Below are positions 26,078 through 34,584 of a DNA stretch of 64,000 nucleotides, piece after piece. The position numbers and the translations under genes are program-made. The stretch is from assembly GCF_005145025.1 (NCBI RefSeq), contig NZ_CP039697.1, positions 310,001 to 374,000 of the forward strand. Reading direction: 5' to 3'. The stretch is from Novosphingobium sp. EMRT-2. Lineage in GTDB: Bacteria; Pseudomonadota; Alphaproteobacteria; Sphingomonadales; Sphingomonadaceae. The notes under the pieces are model-generated. The model was not told the DNA's origin. It saw only the letters and a list, made by a program, of their open reading frames with translations, and did no database searches. Positions within the stretch are counted from its first letter, which is position 1. Each line of letters opens with the position of its first letter.

Positions 26078-27268
26078 TCAGGCCAGGCCCCGCACGCAAC
26101 GATCGACGCCATTGCTGAGGTGCCGGGCCAGCATCTCCTCATCCTGGAAGAAGATGTGGTTCTTGGCGCCAGACTTGAGCTGCGCGCAGATTAGCTCGTG
26201 CGTGAAGCAGTCTTCCATCATCGGATCGCGCAGGCCGATCTTGGAGTATTCGCGGGCGAAGAGTTCCCCGGCGGTGCGCACCGGCGGATAGTATCCCTTG
26301 ATCTCCCATACGCTGCGGTCGACCGCGACGGGCCAGATGTTGAACGTGAAGAACAGGCCATTGAGCAGCCCGACGAAGAAGTTCGGGAAGATGTGCCAGA
26401 AATCGAACGAGCCCCGGAAGCGATAGCCTTCGCCCGCGTTTTCGACCTTGGTCCCGAAGGCCTGCACCGTCCCCGTGCCGAAACGGCTGGCAAGCAGCGC
26501 GGTAGGCGGAGGCGTGAAGGAATCGGGCGGCGGCGAACCCAACACGCCGTGCAAACCATGCAGTTCGATCGCGGTGTGGCGATACTGGTTGCCATCGATC
26601 TTGACCGCGCGGGCCAGCGTCTTTTCGTGCAGGTAGGGCAAGTGCCAGCCTTCGAGCTGGGCTTCCTGCAAGGTCTTCCAGTTCACCTGCTCGTCGATGC
26701 GGTACGAAAATGCGGGCGTATAGCCGTTAAAGTCGAACCGGCCGATCTCGTCCGCCACCGGTCCCAGGTATTCGAGCAGCGTCTGTTCGGGCCGGTCCGC
26801 CAGATTGACGAAGATGAAACCCTTCCAGATGGCGCAATGAACGGGCGTGAGGCCATTTTCCGCCGGATTTACGCCGGGGAAGTTCTCGGCATCGGTGATC
26901 TGCACCAGCTTGCCGGTGGTGTCATAGACCCAGCCGTGGAAGCGGCAGGCCAGATAGCCGCGGCATGACCCTTCCGCATCCCACGCTACCGGTGCGCCAC
27001 GGTGCGAACACATATTGTGGAACGCGCGATATTCTCCGTCCTTGCCGCGGATCACCAGCAGCGAAGTGTCGAGGATCTTGAGGTCGGCGACGAAATAATC
27101 GCCCGGATTGGGCGCCTGTTCCACGCGCCCGACGTTGAGCCACTTGCGGCGGAACACCCGCTCGCGCTCCAGATCAAAGTATTCCTGGGAGGTATAGCGC
27201 TCGACCGGGATCGGGCCGCGGCCCTCTTCGGGATAGCGATCCATGAAACGGCACGGTGCGGTGCTCAT
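26078..27268 (-). CDS. Rieske non-heme-iron oxygenase alpha subunit
   Basis: A 396-aa protein with Rieske ligands Cys87/His89 (CSHRG) and Cys108/His111 (CRFHGW). The mononuclear-iron site has His209 and His214 (EGWHLPYLH), with Glu206 in the bridging position usually filled by Asp, as in carnitine-oxygenase-type enzymes. The sequence differs clearly from the other two alpha subunits in the window (LQEAQLEGWH against AFAEAYH). Its start overlaps the stop of a small unknown protein by 4 bp, so the two are coupled. No ferredoxin or reductase gene is adjacent. The substrate is unknown. Confidence 0.92.
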   Translation of the reverse strand: MSTAPCRFMDRYPEEGRGPIPVERYTSQEYFDLERERVFRRKWLNVGRVEQAPNPGDYFVADLKILDTSLLVIRGKDGEYRAFHNMCSHRGAPVAWDAEGSCRGYLACRFHGWVYDTTGKLVQITDAENFPGVNPAENGLTPVHCAIWKGFIFVNLADRPEQTLLEYLGPVADEIGRFDFNGYTPAFSYRIDEQVNWKTLQEAQLEGWHLPYLHEKTLARAVKIDGNQYRHTAIELHGLHGVLGSPPPDSFTPPPTALLASRFGTGTVQAFGTKVENAGEGYRFRGSFDFWHIFPNFFVGLLNGLFFTFNIWPVAVDRSVWEIKGYYPPVRTAGELFAREYSKIGLRDPMMEDCFTHELICAQLKSGAKNHIFFQDEEMLARHLSNGVDRCVRGLA

Positions 27269-27621
27269 GCGGCGGCTCCCTTGCCGGCCAGCGGCCAGGC
27301 ATCATGCGTGGGGACGAAACGGGAGATCGGGAAGACGTATTTGGGCGCAGGATCGCCATACATCTCGATCGTGGCGGAACATTCCGCGAGGGCTAGGCAC
27401 ATGTCGAGAAGAGTGCGATCCGCCCCGTCGATTTCCGACAGGGGCCGCTGTCCGAAATATTCAAAGGCGGCGGGGCTGCGCTCCAGCATGGTATCGTAGA
27501 ACACCTGGCTCTCTTCGAGCGAGGACGACCAGCGCTTGTCGTTGCGTTCCCCCTCGGTGGGTCTTGCCCAGTCCAGGAACGGCAGCAGATCTTCAAACCC
27601 TTCAGGCAATTCGCGTTCCAC
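27265..27621 (-). CDS. Small Rieske-associated protein, family copy A
   Basis: A 118-aa protein of no family I recognise. I chose the GTG at 27621 because AGGGAGGG lies a few bases upstream and the protein then starts (M)ERELPEGFEDL like its two relatives. Shared features with 31804-32175 and 39238-39591 are LPxGFxDL at the start, a WAxxT.xER/R stretch, FYxxxLxR, PL, LxLAxAE, E.YG and RFV. It looks all-helical with no signal peptide or membrane segment. It is coupled to the Rieske alpha gene by a 4-bp overlap. I infer a subunit or stabiliser of that oxygenase. Confidence 0.75.
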   Translation of the reverse strand: MERELPEGFEDLLPFLDWARPTEGERNDKRWSSSLEESQVFYDTMLERSPAAFEYFGQRPLSEIDGADRTLLDMCLALAECSATIEMYGDPAPKYVFPISRFVPTHDAWPLAGKGAAA

Positions 27622-27923
27622 ACAGCCCTCCCTGTCGCGCCACGGCATGAGGAGACTGCGGGAACGCCGCGCCGAAACGCTATCCCGCCCCTGCAGCCGG
27701 TGACCGCTGAGTGCGGAATTTCGACACGATCCGCGCCGGCAACGGACAGGCCGTGCGAACCCGTCACTTCGATGGGATATAATACCTGTTAGGTATGAAG
27801 TGGCGCAGATTCAGTATTGGACGCGGCAAACCTCAGGGATCACGCTTCCACCGGAATCAGGGAAATTTTGCCACCCGGCGCCGCAGGGAGCGCTGGCGCA
27901 AGGCGATACCCGGAGAACCGTTC
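27622..27923. promoter_or_regulatory. Divergent regulatory gap between Rieske pair and racemase-fold gene
   Basis: This is about 300 bp with no gene. It holds a TATAAT box (27778-27783) overlapped by ATACCT-GTT-AGGTAT (27782-27796), an inverted repeat with perfect 6-bp arms. A repressor bound there would cover the -10 box. The rest is GC-rich with no further structure that I can see. Confidence 0.5.
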
Positions 27924-28664
27924 ATGACCCATCGCATCAAGATGATCGTTCCCGTGCCGGTGCCGCAGCAAGCCCTTGCCGCATTCGCCGGCCAGATCCC
28001 CGCCGGGCTGGTCCGGCCGGACATCGCCATCGAGTTCGCCTGCGCGGCGCGCGGCGGGGCGACGCTCGATTCCCTCTATGAAGGCACGATCGCCGATGCC
28101 TTCTGCCTGGAGGCGGGATGCCGCGCGGAGGAGGAGGGCTTCAGCGCGGTCTGCATCAATTCGATGAGCGATTCCGGCGTGGCAGCGCTGCGGTCGCGGT
28201 TGACCATCCCCGTGGTCGGCACGGCACAGGCGACCTATCATCTCGCCTGCCAGCTCGGCAAGAAATTCGCGATCCTGTCGATGTGGGATAACTGGCGCTG
28301 GCTCTATGACAAGGTCCTGACCGAACAGGGACTGCACCACCGCCTCGCCGCGATCCGCTCGATCGGCGTGCGCCCCGATACCGCCGAACTGCTGGCGGGC
28401 AAGGAGGACAGCGTCTTCCCGCTGCTGATGGACGCCGCGCGCCGCGCGATCGAGGAGGACGGGGCGGACGTGCTGGTGCTGGGATCGACCACCATGCACC
28501 AGTCGCACGCCTATCTCGCCGCGCACCTGCCCGTGCCGGTGCTCAATCCCGGCCTCGTCGCATTCAAGGCGTGCGAAACTTTGATCGACCTTGGCCTGTC
28601 CCATAGTAGAAAGGGCTTTGCGCCGCCCGAGAGGATCATCGACAACGTCTTCGAAGCAGCGTGA
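27924..28664 (+). CDS. Asp/Glu/hydantoin-racemase fold protein lacking both catalytic cysteines
   Basis: A 246-aa protein. The ATG at 27924, preceded by GGAG, gives the family start MTHRIKMIVPVPV. The two racemase motifs are recognisable, but both cysteines are Ser: Ser80 in INSMSDSG (family DCxGDPG) and Ser188 in VLGSTTM (family LGCTGM). The two other racemase-fold proteins in this window keep both Cys. Cys-independent racemisation is not known in this family, so it may be a decarboxylase, isomerase or binding protein. It lies divergent from the Rieske pair and just before the AraC gene. Confidence 0.82.
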   Translation: MTHRIKMIVPVPVPQQALAAFAGQIPAGLVRPDIAIEFACAARGGATLDSLYEGTIADAFCLEAGCRAEEEGFSAVCINSMSDSGVAALRSRLTIPVVGTAQATYHLACQLGKKFAILSMWDNWRWLYDKVLTEQGLHHRLAAIRSIGVRPDTAELLAGKEDSVFPLLMDAARRAIEEDGADVLVLGSTTMHQSHAYLAAHLPVPVLNPGLVAFKACETLIDLGLSHSRKGFAPPERIIDNVFEAA

Positions 28665-28707
28665 ATCGGGAGCGGAATCGACCAGCTCAAGCGGAGGTCC
28701 AACGATA

Positions 28708-29748
28708 ATGATCCCAGCCATGACTTCTGTCCGCTCTTGGGATGGCAGCGATCTTCCGCTGCCCAGCCTGACGCGCCTAGCGACACGCGATATCAACGAG
28801 GTCCATGATCACATGAGCCGCATGTTCTGCCCGCACGACCTGCGGGTGGAAGGCGGCAACCCGCCCCTTGCATTCCGGCACCATCAGGCCTCGCTCAAGT
28901 CGGTCACGTTCAACGCCACCGACTACGGCAACCCCTATGGCCGGGTGGTGGTGAACATCCCGCCGACCGACGTGCTCTATCTTGTCCAGTTCTCGCTGCG
29001 CGGCGTCGCGCAGATCACGCAGGACAACGCGACCTTTGAGCTGCACCCCGGCCAGATGTGCGTGCTTGGCCCCGACGCCAAGGTCCGGCAGATGTTCGGA
29101 GACGGCTACAAGCACTTCACCGTCAAGATGGACAAGAGCGGGCTGGAGGCCATTCTGGCGCAGGAACTGGGGTTTCGGCCGGGTGACCTTCATTTCTCGC
29201 CGCAACCGGTTCGGCTCGAAGGCGCGGCCGCCGCGTTCGCGCAGCTTGTTCGCACCGTGTGCGACAATCTCGATTCCGGCATCGAAACCGGGTTGAGCGG
29301 GTTCAACCATGCGCGCGCAAGCGGCGCGGTGGAGGAGACACTCCAGCGGCTGTTGCTGGCCGCCGTGCCCCATAACCATTCCGACCTGTTCGACGCGCCG
29401 GCTTCGTGCCCCGCCCCCTATTACGTGCGCCGGGTCGAGGAGTTCATCCACGAACACGCGCAAGCGCCGATCACGCTGGAAGAAATGATCGTCGTTTCCG
29501 GTGTCAGCGCGCGGTCGCTCCATGCGGGCTTCCGGCGCTTCCGCAACACCACGCCGATGCTCTATCTCAAGAACCACCGGCTCGATCTGGCACGGCGGCA
29601 ATTGCGCGAGGGCGCCGATACCGGCGTTTCTGTCACAGAAGTCGCGCTGGCCTGTGGTTTCACCCACCTGTCGAAATTCGCCCGCGATTACCTCGAACGG
29701 TTCGGCGAGCGGCCGTCGATGACGCTGAAGCGCATGTCCGGCCGCTGA
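28708..29748 (+). CDS. AraC-family transcriptional regulator
   Basis: A 346-aa protein. The ATG at 28708 has GGAGG nine bases upstream. The N-terminal ligand domain includes HMSRMFCPHDLRVEGG, matching the HIARTYCPHHLSV segment of the AraC protein at 8176. The C-terminal double helix-turn-helix is LEEMIVVSGVSARSLHAGFRRF and VTEVALACGFTHLSKFARDYLERFGERPS. It follows the racemase-fold gene by 43 bp. A likely target is the divergent promoter at 27622-27923 or the receptor/oxygenase genes downstream. Confidence 0.87.
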   Translation: MIPAMTSVRSWDGSDLPLPSLTRLATRDINEVHDHMSRMFCPHDLRVEGGNPPLAFRHHQASLKSVTFNATDYGNPYGRVVVNIPPTDVLYLVQFSLRGVAQITQDNATFELHPGQMCVLGPDAKVRQMFGDGYKHFTVKMDKSGLEAILAQELGFRPGDLHFSPQPVRLEGAAAAFAQLVRTVCDNLDSGIETGLSGFNHARASGAVEETLQRLLLAAVPHNHSDLFDAPASCPAPYYVRRVEEFIHEHAQAPITLEEMIVVSGVSARSLHAGFRRFRNTTPMLYLKNHRLDLARRQLREGADTGVSVTEVALACGFTHLSKFARDYLERFGERPSMTLKRMSGR

Positions 29749-29763
29749 TCGCGAAAGCACATC

Positions 29764-30486
29764 TCAGCCAAGCCCAAACTGGGCGGCAGTGAAGACAAAG
29801 CGCTCCTCCGCCGGAAAGGCCGCCAGCGCGAGCAGCCGGCCGCCTTCATGGCGCAAGTGCCATGTCCGGCGGATCACCGGTTGCTGGCGCGCGAAGGCCG
29901 CCGGATCGAACAGCACCAGATTGCACCCGCCACCGGGATCGCGCGCGGAGCGGGTGCGGATCAGCGCGATCCGGGCTTCGCGCGCCTGCGCGGCAAGATC
30001 CTGGCAGGCCGTGTAGTCCAACGGATCGATCCAGCGCGCCGCTTCGTTGTCGAAAGGCGGAAGTGTCAGGTCGAGCGCCGAAGCCGTCGCCAGCGCGGCG
30101 GTGAAACTGGTGTGTTCGCTCGTGGTCGAAGGCGGTACAAACCCGGGGGACCGCTGGAAGAAACGCAAGCGCCAATAAGCCGTTTCAGCGATGGCCGTGG
30201 CCTCGCGCTCGGCCGCGTAGAAGATGCCGGGGCGTTCGTTCGCGCGGCGGAAGCGGCTTTCGTTGCGATGGCCATAACGGAAGGGCGAAGCAAGCAGGTA
30301 GTGCAGCCCGCGCGTTTCCGGCGGCAGATCGGGCTTGACCGCGTCCGCCAGCATTTCGAGCCGCGCCTGGTCCGCCAGTCCGTCGGCCAGACGGTTGGTG
30401 GAGATGCGGTGCTGGGCTTCCACCACCCGCCAGGCATCACCCCGCCATGGCCGGGCTTCAGACGCGAGCGCGGTAGGCGTCCACAT
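29764..30486 (-). CDS. RES-domain toxin
   Basis: A 240-aa protein. The RES signature residues appear in order: Arg in WRVVEAQHRISTNRL, Glu in FYAAEREATAIAETAYWR and a C-terminal Ser-containing region. The family consists of toxins that consume NAD+ and are paired with Xre-type antitoxins. The reading frame overlaps the antitoxin end by 29 bp on the same strand, with antitoxin first, which is the standard order. It is longer than short RES toxins (about 150-160 aa), placing it in the larger RES class. It ends 15 bp from the converging AraC gene. Confidence 0.82.
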   Translation of the reverse strand: MWTPTALASEARPWRGDAWRVVEAQHRISTNRLADGLADQARLEMLADAVKPDLPPETRGLHYLLASPFRYGHRNESRFRRANERPGIFYAAEREATAIAETAYWRLRFFQRSPGFVPPSTTSEHTSFTAALATASALDLTLPPFDNEAARWIDPLDYTACQDLAAQAREARIALIRTRSARDPGGGCNLVLFDPAAFARQQPVIRRTWHLRHEGGRLLALAAFPAEERFVFTAAQFGLG

Positions 30487-30835
30487 AATCGCACACGGAA
30501 ATCAGGCCCCGGAAACTGTCGATCAGGTCGAGCGGACGGGCATTGAGATCGAGGTTGGCGGTTTCCAGCCAGCGCCGCGCGGCAGCATCGTCGCTGCCGA
30601 GCAGCGCATCGAGGCTGCGGAACAACCGCAGCAGAAACTGGCCCGCCTCATAGGACTTGGAAGCCGGATCGAGCACCGACCGACCGCTGCGCAGGCGCGA
30701 GACCGTGGCGGCCGACACACCGAGCACCGTGCCCAGCTTGGTGTTGCTGAAATTCCAGAAATCGGCGATCCGCCCCAGCGCGGAGGTCAGGATTTCCGCA
30801 TCGCCGCGCGGCGGGCTGTCAAACCGGGTCGCCAT
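30458..30835 (-). CDS. Xre/MbcA/ParS-type antitoxin
   Basis: A 125-aa protein. A helix-turn-helix (NTKLGTVLGVSAATVSRLRSGRSVLDP) is followed by a C-terminal MbcA/ParS toxin-binding domain (LLRLFRSLDALLGSDDAAARRWLETANLDL). The ATG at 30835 is chosen because GGAGAAGG precedes it. The gene upstream of a RES protein with overlapping frames forms a type II toxin-antitoxin module that probably represses its own promoter. Confidence 0.85.
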   Translation of the reverse strand: MATRFDSPPRGDAEILTSALGRIADFWNFSNTKLGTVLGVSAATVSRLRSGRSVLDPASKSYEAGQFLLRLFRSLDALLGSDDAAARRWLETANLDLNARPLDLIDSFRGLISVCDYVDAYRARV

Positions 30836-30993
30836 GCCTTCTCCTTTCATATGCATGATATAGGAGAAACTCATTCATTTGAACAGATGGCTTCTGCAAA
30901 AATTCCTCTCCGGCCCGATCGGCAAAAGACGACAGGGAAGCCGGGGGCTCCCCTGTCGCAAGGGTGGATTGCCTTTCGCGCAATGCGCCGCCG

Positions 30994-31299
30994 TCAGGCG
31001 TCGATCACCACGTCGTCGCCGGACACCGAGACGCAATAGGTTCTGACCGCGATCGAACAGGGCGCGCCGATCGCTTCCCCGGTGCGGATGTCGAAACTGC
31101 CCATGTGGAACGGGCAGAGGATCTTGCCGCCGTCCACTTCGCCTTCGGCCAGCGAGGCATCGCCGTGCGTGCACAGATCGTCCGTCGCGAAGAATTCGCC
31201 ATCGAGGTTGTAGACGGCCAGCGCGCGTCCGTCGTCGAGATCGACGCGGATGACTTCGCCGGCGGGTATGTCACGGGTTGCGCAGAGTTTGATCGTCAC
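30994..31299 (-). CDS. Rieske [2Fe-2S] ferredoxin
   Basis: A 101-aa protein. The GTG at 31299 overlaps the stop of the preceding gene (GTGA), giving the usual ferredoxin length. An ATG at 31326 would overlap by 31 bp. Cluster ligands are CTHG and, after a spacer, CPFHMGSFD, a Rieske-type Cys-His pair set as in biphenyl/naphthalene dioxygenase ferredoxins. It is the last gene of formamidase-Rieske alpha-small protein-SnoaL-ferredoxin and should pass electrons to the Rieske oxygenase encoded at 32190. No reductase is present locally. Confidence 0.92.
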   Translation of the reverse strand: MTIKLCATRDIPAGEVIRVDLDDGRALAVYNLDGEFFATDDLCTHGDASLAEGEVDGGKILCPFHMGSFDIRTGEAIGAPCSIAVRTYCVSVSGDDVVIDA

Positions 31300-31802
31300 A
31301 AGTTCACCGGTTTCTTGAATTGCCATGAAGGCACGGCCTCGCCCTGAAGGCGGACATCGAGCCTCACTTTGGAAAAGCGCCATCCTTCAGGCGTAAGCAC
31401 CACATCGCTGTCGTACCAGCCGCCAAACCAGGTGTCGGTCGGGCTGGCGTGCCCCTGATCACCGGCTGCGGGAGCCATCGTGCACAGCTCCCACAAGTAC
31501 CAGTGGCAACGCCCGGAACGCAGGTCCGCCGCAAGTTCGATCAGCGGCGAGACCATGTAGTGGATCGACCACAGCACCCTGTCGGCCGCAAGACCGGCCA
31601 GGCCCGCCGCGATCGCATCGCGGCCGACGAGATCGGCGAACCCTTCGGCCGACCACACCGCGTTAGCGGCGAAGAGCGGACCGAGAATCGCGGGATCGTT
31701 CTTGCGGTCCGCCCCCAACGCGTAACGCGCCACGAGATCCCCGATCTCCGCACGCGCCTCCAGCCGTGCCAGCCTGTATTCGCCGGACGTGGGCTCCGCC
31801 AT
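31296..31802 (-). CDS. SnoaL/NTF2-like protein, possible oxygenase beta subunit
   Basis: A 168-aa NTF2-fold protein (RLEARAEIGDLVARYALGAD; IHYMVSPLIELAADLRSGRCHWYLWEL). It belongs to the SnoaL_4-like type rather than to the standard ring-hydroxylating beta family, but the two share the cone fold and size. It starts one base after the stop of the small Rieske-associated gene and is overlapped by the ferredoxin start. A relative sits at 37452 beside the third Rieske oxygenase. I infer that it forms the beta subunit or is a dehydratase/isomerase of the same pathway. Confidence 0.8.
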   Translation of the reverse strand: MAEPTSGEYRLARLEARAEIGDLVARYALGADRKNDPAILGPLFAANAVWSAEGFADLVGRDAIAAGLAGLAADRVLWSIHYMVSPLIELAADLRSGRCHWYLWELCTMAPAAGDQGHASPTDTWFGGWYDSDVVLTPEGWRFSKVRLDVRLQGEAVPSWQFKKPVNL

Positions 31803-31803
31803 G

Positions 31804-32175
31804 TCAGGGATGTGCCATCGGCTGCAGGCCCTGCCAGGTCGGCTGCGCGCCATGCACCGCCACGAAGCGCGTTTCCTCGAAGGCATAGGGCACGCCGACC
31901 GCGCCGCCGTAAAGTTCCAGGTGCGGCGCGACTTCGGCCAGCGACAGCGCGATGTTGTAGAGCGGCTGCAGCGCTTCGGGCAGGCCGCCGAGCGGATACT
32001 TGTCCACTTCGGCAAGGATCGCTTCAAGACGCGGTAGGGTCGCATCGTAGAACGCCTTGAGCGCCTGCGGCGTCGCGGTGCGGCGGCGCGTCTGGCGTTC
32101 GTCGGCCGTCGGCAATGCCCATTCGAGCCAGGGGGAAAGGTCCGCGAAATCCGCGGGCAGCGAAAGCTGGGTCAT
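31804..32175 (-). CDS. Small Rieske-associated protein, family copy B
   Basis: A 123-aa protein starting MTQLSLPADFADLSPWLEWA. Further on come FYDATLPRLEAIL, YPLGGL, LSLAEVAPHLELYGG and TRFVAVHG, shared with 39238-39591 and more loosely with 27265-27621. It has no signal peptide or known domain. It lies 14 bp after the Rieske alpha stop and one base before the SnoaL gene, within one operon. The conserved placement in three Rieske loci suggests an accessory subunit. Confidence 0.78.
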   Translation of the reverse strand: MTQLSLPADFADLSPWLEWALPTADERQTRRRTATPQALKAFYDATLPRLEAILAEVDKYPLGGLPEALQPLYNIALSLAEVAPHLELYGGAVGVPYAFEETRFVAVHGAQPTWQGLQPMAHP

Positions 32176-32189
32176 GATCTGCGTCCTGT

Positions 32190-33383
32190 TCAGGCGTTGA
32201 CGTACTGGTCGACGACGGCGGCGCTGTGGCGGATGAGGATTTCATCGTCCTGCAGGTGCTGCTGCGTCTTCGCCCGCGACTCCATCGCCCGCTGGGTATC
32301 TTCCATGGTGGCGGTGTCTTCGAGCCAGGCGTTGCGCTGGAGCGTCATCGCATGCTCGATCGCCCAGCGTTCCGCGTTGGTCCTGGGCGCACGCACGTAA
32401 TAGCGGCCTTCCCACACGGTGCGGTTGTGCGCGGTCGGCCAGAACTGGTGGGTAAACCATATCCCTTCCGACACATGCAGCAGCGTGTTCGGGAAAATGA
32501 CGCTCAGCTCGAAGGCGAAATCGCCGCGATGATCGGGATTGATCGTCTTCGGCAGCATCGATTCGCCGCGGCGCGAAACAAGGCTCGCACCGGATATCGC
32601 GTTGGCCACGGCGGAAACCGGCGTCGGCTTGGCGTCCAGCGTCAGGCACACCGCGCAAGTCCGGTGCGGCCCCATCAGCTTCACGTTCTGCAGGCCGGTG
32701 GAAAACACGTTCGGGAACGAGCCGGCGTGGATCGTATCGACGTGATAGGCTTCGGCAAAGGCATCGTGCGCCACCTTCCAGTTGCACGCCAGCTCAGTGC
32801 GATAGGTGAAGCCGAAGTCCATCTCGTCGAATGGATAGCCGCGGAAGTGCTCGGCATAGTCGCCCAGGTATTCTTCCAGCGTCTGTTCGGGCTGCGGGGC
32901 GACGTTGATGAAGAGGAACCCCTCCCACACCCCCAACGCGATTTCGGTGAGGCCGTTGTGCGCCTTGTCGAAGCACGAATAGAACCGTTCCTCGCTCGGC
33001 ACGCTCTTGAGCGCGCCGTCCGCGCCATAGACCCAGCCGTGAAAACGGCAGGTAACGACGGCGGCCTTGCTCTTGCCGTAGGTTTCCTCGCCGATCTCGG
33101 TCACCACCGTATTGCCGCGATGCGCGCACATGTTGTGAAACGCGCGAACCACGCCGTCCTTGCCCCGGATGATGATCGCCGACGTACCGGCAGCCTCGAT
33201 CCGCTTGACCTTGTAGTCCCCGGCCTTGGGAATTTCGCTGGCGCGGCCGACGCAGAGCCAGACCTTGCTGAAAATCTTTTCCTTCTCCTGCTCGTACCAG
33301 GCGGGGGAGATGTAAGGCTCGGTCGGGATCGGACCGGAGCCGAGTTCGGGGTACTTTTCCAGCCAGCGATGTTGGATGTTCAT
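32190..33383 (-). CDS. Rieske non-heme-iron oxygenase alpha subunit
   Basis: A 397-aa protein. The ATG at 33383 sits seven bases after GGAGAG; an ATG two codons earlier is too close to it. Rieske ligands are Cys86/His88 (CAHRG) and Cys112/His115 (CRFHGW). The iron site has His214/His219 with Glu211 (EAYHVDTIH). A C-terminal signature (WLEDTATMEDTQRAMES) is also present in the enzyme at 37966. The formamidase gene lies 34 bp upstream on the same strand, and the small protein, SnoaL protein and ferredoxin follow. An operon with a formamide/acetamide hydrolase hints at a nitrogen-containing substrate. Confidence 0.93.
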   Translation of the reverse strand: MNIQHRWLEKYPELGSGPIPTEPYISPAWYEQEKEKIFSKVWLCVGRASEIPKAGDYKVKRIEAAGTSAIIIRGKDGVVRAFHNMCAHRGNTVVTEIGEETYGKSKAAVVTCRFHGWVYGADGALKSVPSEERFYSCFDKAHNGLTEIALGVWEGFLFINVAPQPEQTLEEYLGDYAEHFRGYPFDEMDFGFTYRTELACNWKVAHDAFAEAYHVDTIHAGSFPNVFSTGLQNVKLMGPHRTCAVCLTLDAKPTPVSAVANAISGASLVSRRGESMLPKTINPDHRGDFAFELSVIFPNTLLHVSEGIWFTHQFWPTAHNRTVWEGRYYVRAPRTNAERWAIEHAMTLQRNAWLEDTATMEDTQRAMESRAKTQQHLQDDEILIRHSAAVVDQYVNA

Positions 33384-33417
33384 GGCCATTCTCTCCAATG
33401 GATGCGCGTGTCCCGCC

Positions 33418-34584
33418 TCACTCGACGAAGATGTCGAGCGGCAGGACCGCCGAAACGATGACGTTGGGAACGTCGACAAGCTGGCCGATGCGCAGGTCCA
33501 CGGCGGCGGCGCAGATCGCATAGGCCTGTTCGCGGGTGTATCCCTTGTTGGTCGCGATCCAGTCGATCATCCGCAGCAGCGCGTCGCGCGCGGCGAGCGA
33601 GAGGTCTTCGGACAGGTTGGTCAGCGCGGCAACCTTCGGGCTGTCGAGATAGGCGAGGTGCGGCGGCACTTCGCCCGCCTTCTTGACCGGCATCCCGACG
33701 ATGGCGTGGAAGCGGCCGGGTTCGGTGTTGCGAAGCTGGCTGCCGCCGGTGACGTGCGGGAACACGATGTCCTTGCCGCCACCCTTGATGACTTCGCATT
33801 TCAGCGTCACGCGCGCGGCCATTTCCACGGCCGTGCCGCAGACCTCGCCATCGCCCTGCGCGAAGTGGATGTCGCCGGTCCACAGGCCCGCCCCGTCGAC
33901 GAGAACCGGGAACAGGATCGTGGTGCCGACCTGCATCGCCTTGATGTCCATGTTGCCGCCGTTCTCGCGCGGGGCCACGGTGCGCAGGCCTTCGGCGGCA
34001 TAGGGCGCGCCTTCGCCGAACAGCTTTTCCGGCACGGCGCGGCCCGGATCGGGCATCAGCACGAAGCCGCCCGCCGCCGCCAGCGCGCCTTCACGCTCCA
34101 GCGCGGCGGCGACTTCGGGCTTGCCGGGCAGCACACCGATCGAACCGGGGAAGGCGCACATCGGAATGCGCACGCCGGGGATCTGCTCGGAAACGGCGCA
34201 GAGCCTGTCCAGCTTCCAGTTCGCGATGAACGGGCCGGAGATGACATCGCGCAGATAGCCGAAGCCCGGCACGATCGCGGTATAGCCATAGTCCGACGGC
34301 GCGATGTCGACGATCGTGACCGCCAGCGCATCGCCCCGTTCCGCGCCCTCGATATGGACCGGGCCGGTCATCGGATGGACACGGTTGAGATCGCAGGCGG
34401 CGACCTGTTCAGGCGTGGTGTCGAAATCGAACTGGCTGTCGAACGCGTCACGCGTCTCATAGACGACATAGTCCCCCGGATTGGCGCGGGCGACGGGCTC
34501 CAGCGCCCAGTGAAGGCGGTTGAAGCAGTTCGGATCGTCCTTGGCAGTGGCTCCGCTGCGCTTGATTTCGACGGTCTTCGACAT
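33418..34584 (-). CDS. Acetamidase/formamidase family hydrolase
   Basis: A 388-aa member of the FmdA/AmdA family. The signature GDIHFAQGDGEVCGTAVEM is near residue 230. N-terminal VEIKRSGATAKDDPNCFNRLHW and C-terminal GYTREQAYAICAAAVDLRIGQLVD are typical. The family hydrolyses formamide or short amides to ammonia and acid. It is the first gene of the minus-strand oxygenase operon, so formamide or another amide may be released by, or enter, this pathway. Confidence 0.9.
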   Translation of the reverse strand: MSKTVEIKRSGATAKDDPNCFNRLHWALEPVARANPGDYVVYETRDAFDSQFDFDTTPEQVAACDLNRVHPMTGPVHIEGAERGDALAVTIVDIAPSDYGYTAIVPGFGYLRDVISGPFIANWKLDRLCAVSEQIPGVRIPMCAFPGSIGVLPGKPEVAAALEREGALAAAGGFVLMPDPGRAVPEKLFGEGAPYAAEGLRTVAPRENGGNMDIKAMQVGTTILFPVLVDGAGLWTGDIHFAQGDGEVCGTAVEMAARVTLKCEVIKGGGKDIVFPHVTGGSQLRNTEPGRFHAIVGMPVKKAGEVPPHLAYLDSPKVAALTNLSEDLSLAARDALLRMIDWIATNKGYTREQAYAICAAAVDLRIGQLVDVPNVIVSAVLPLDIFVE

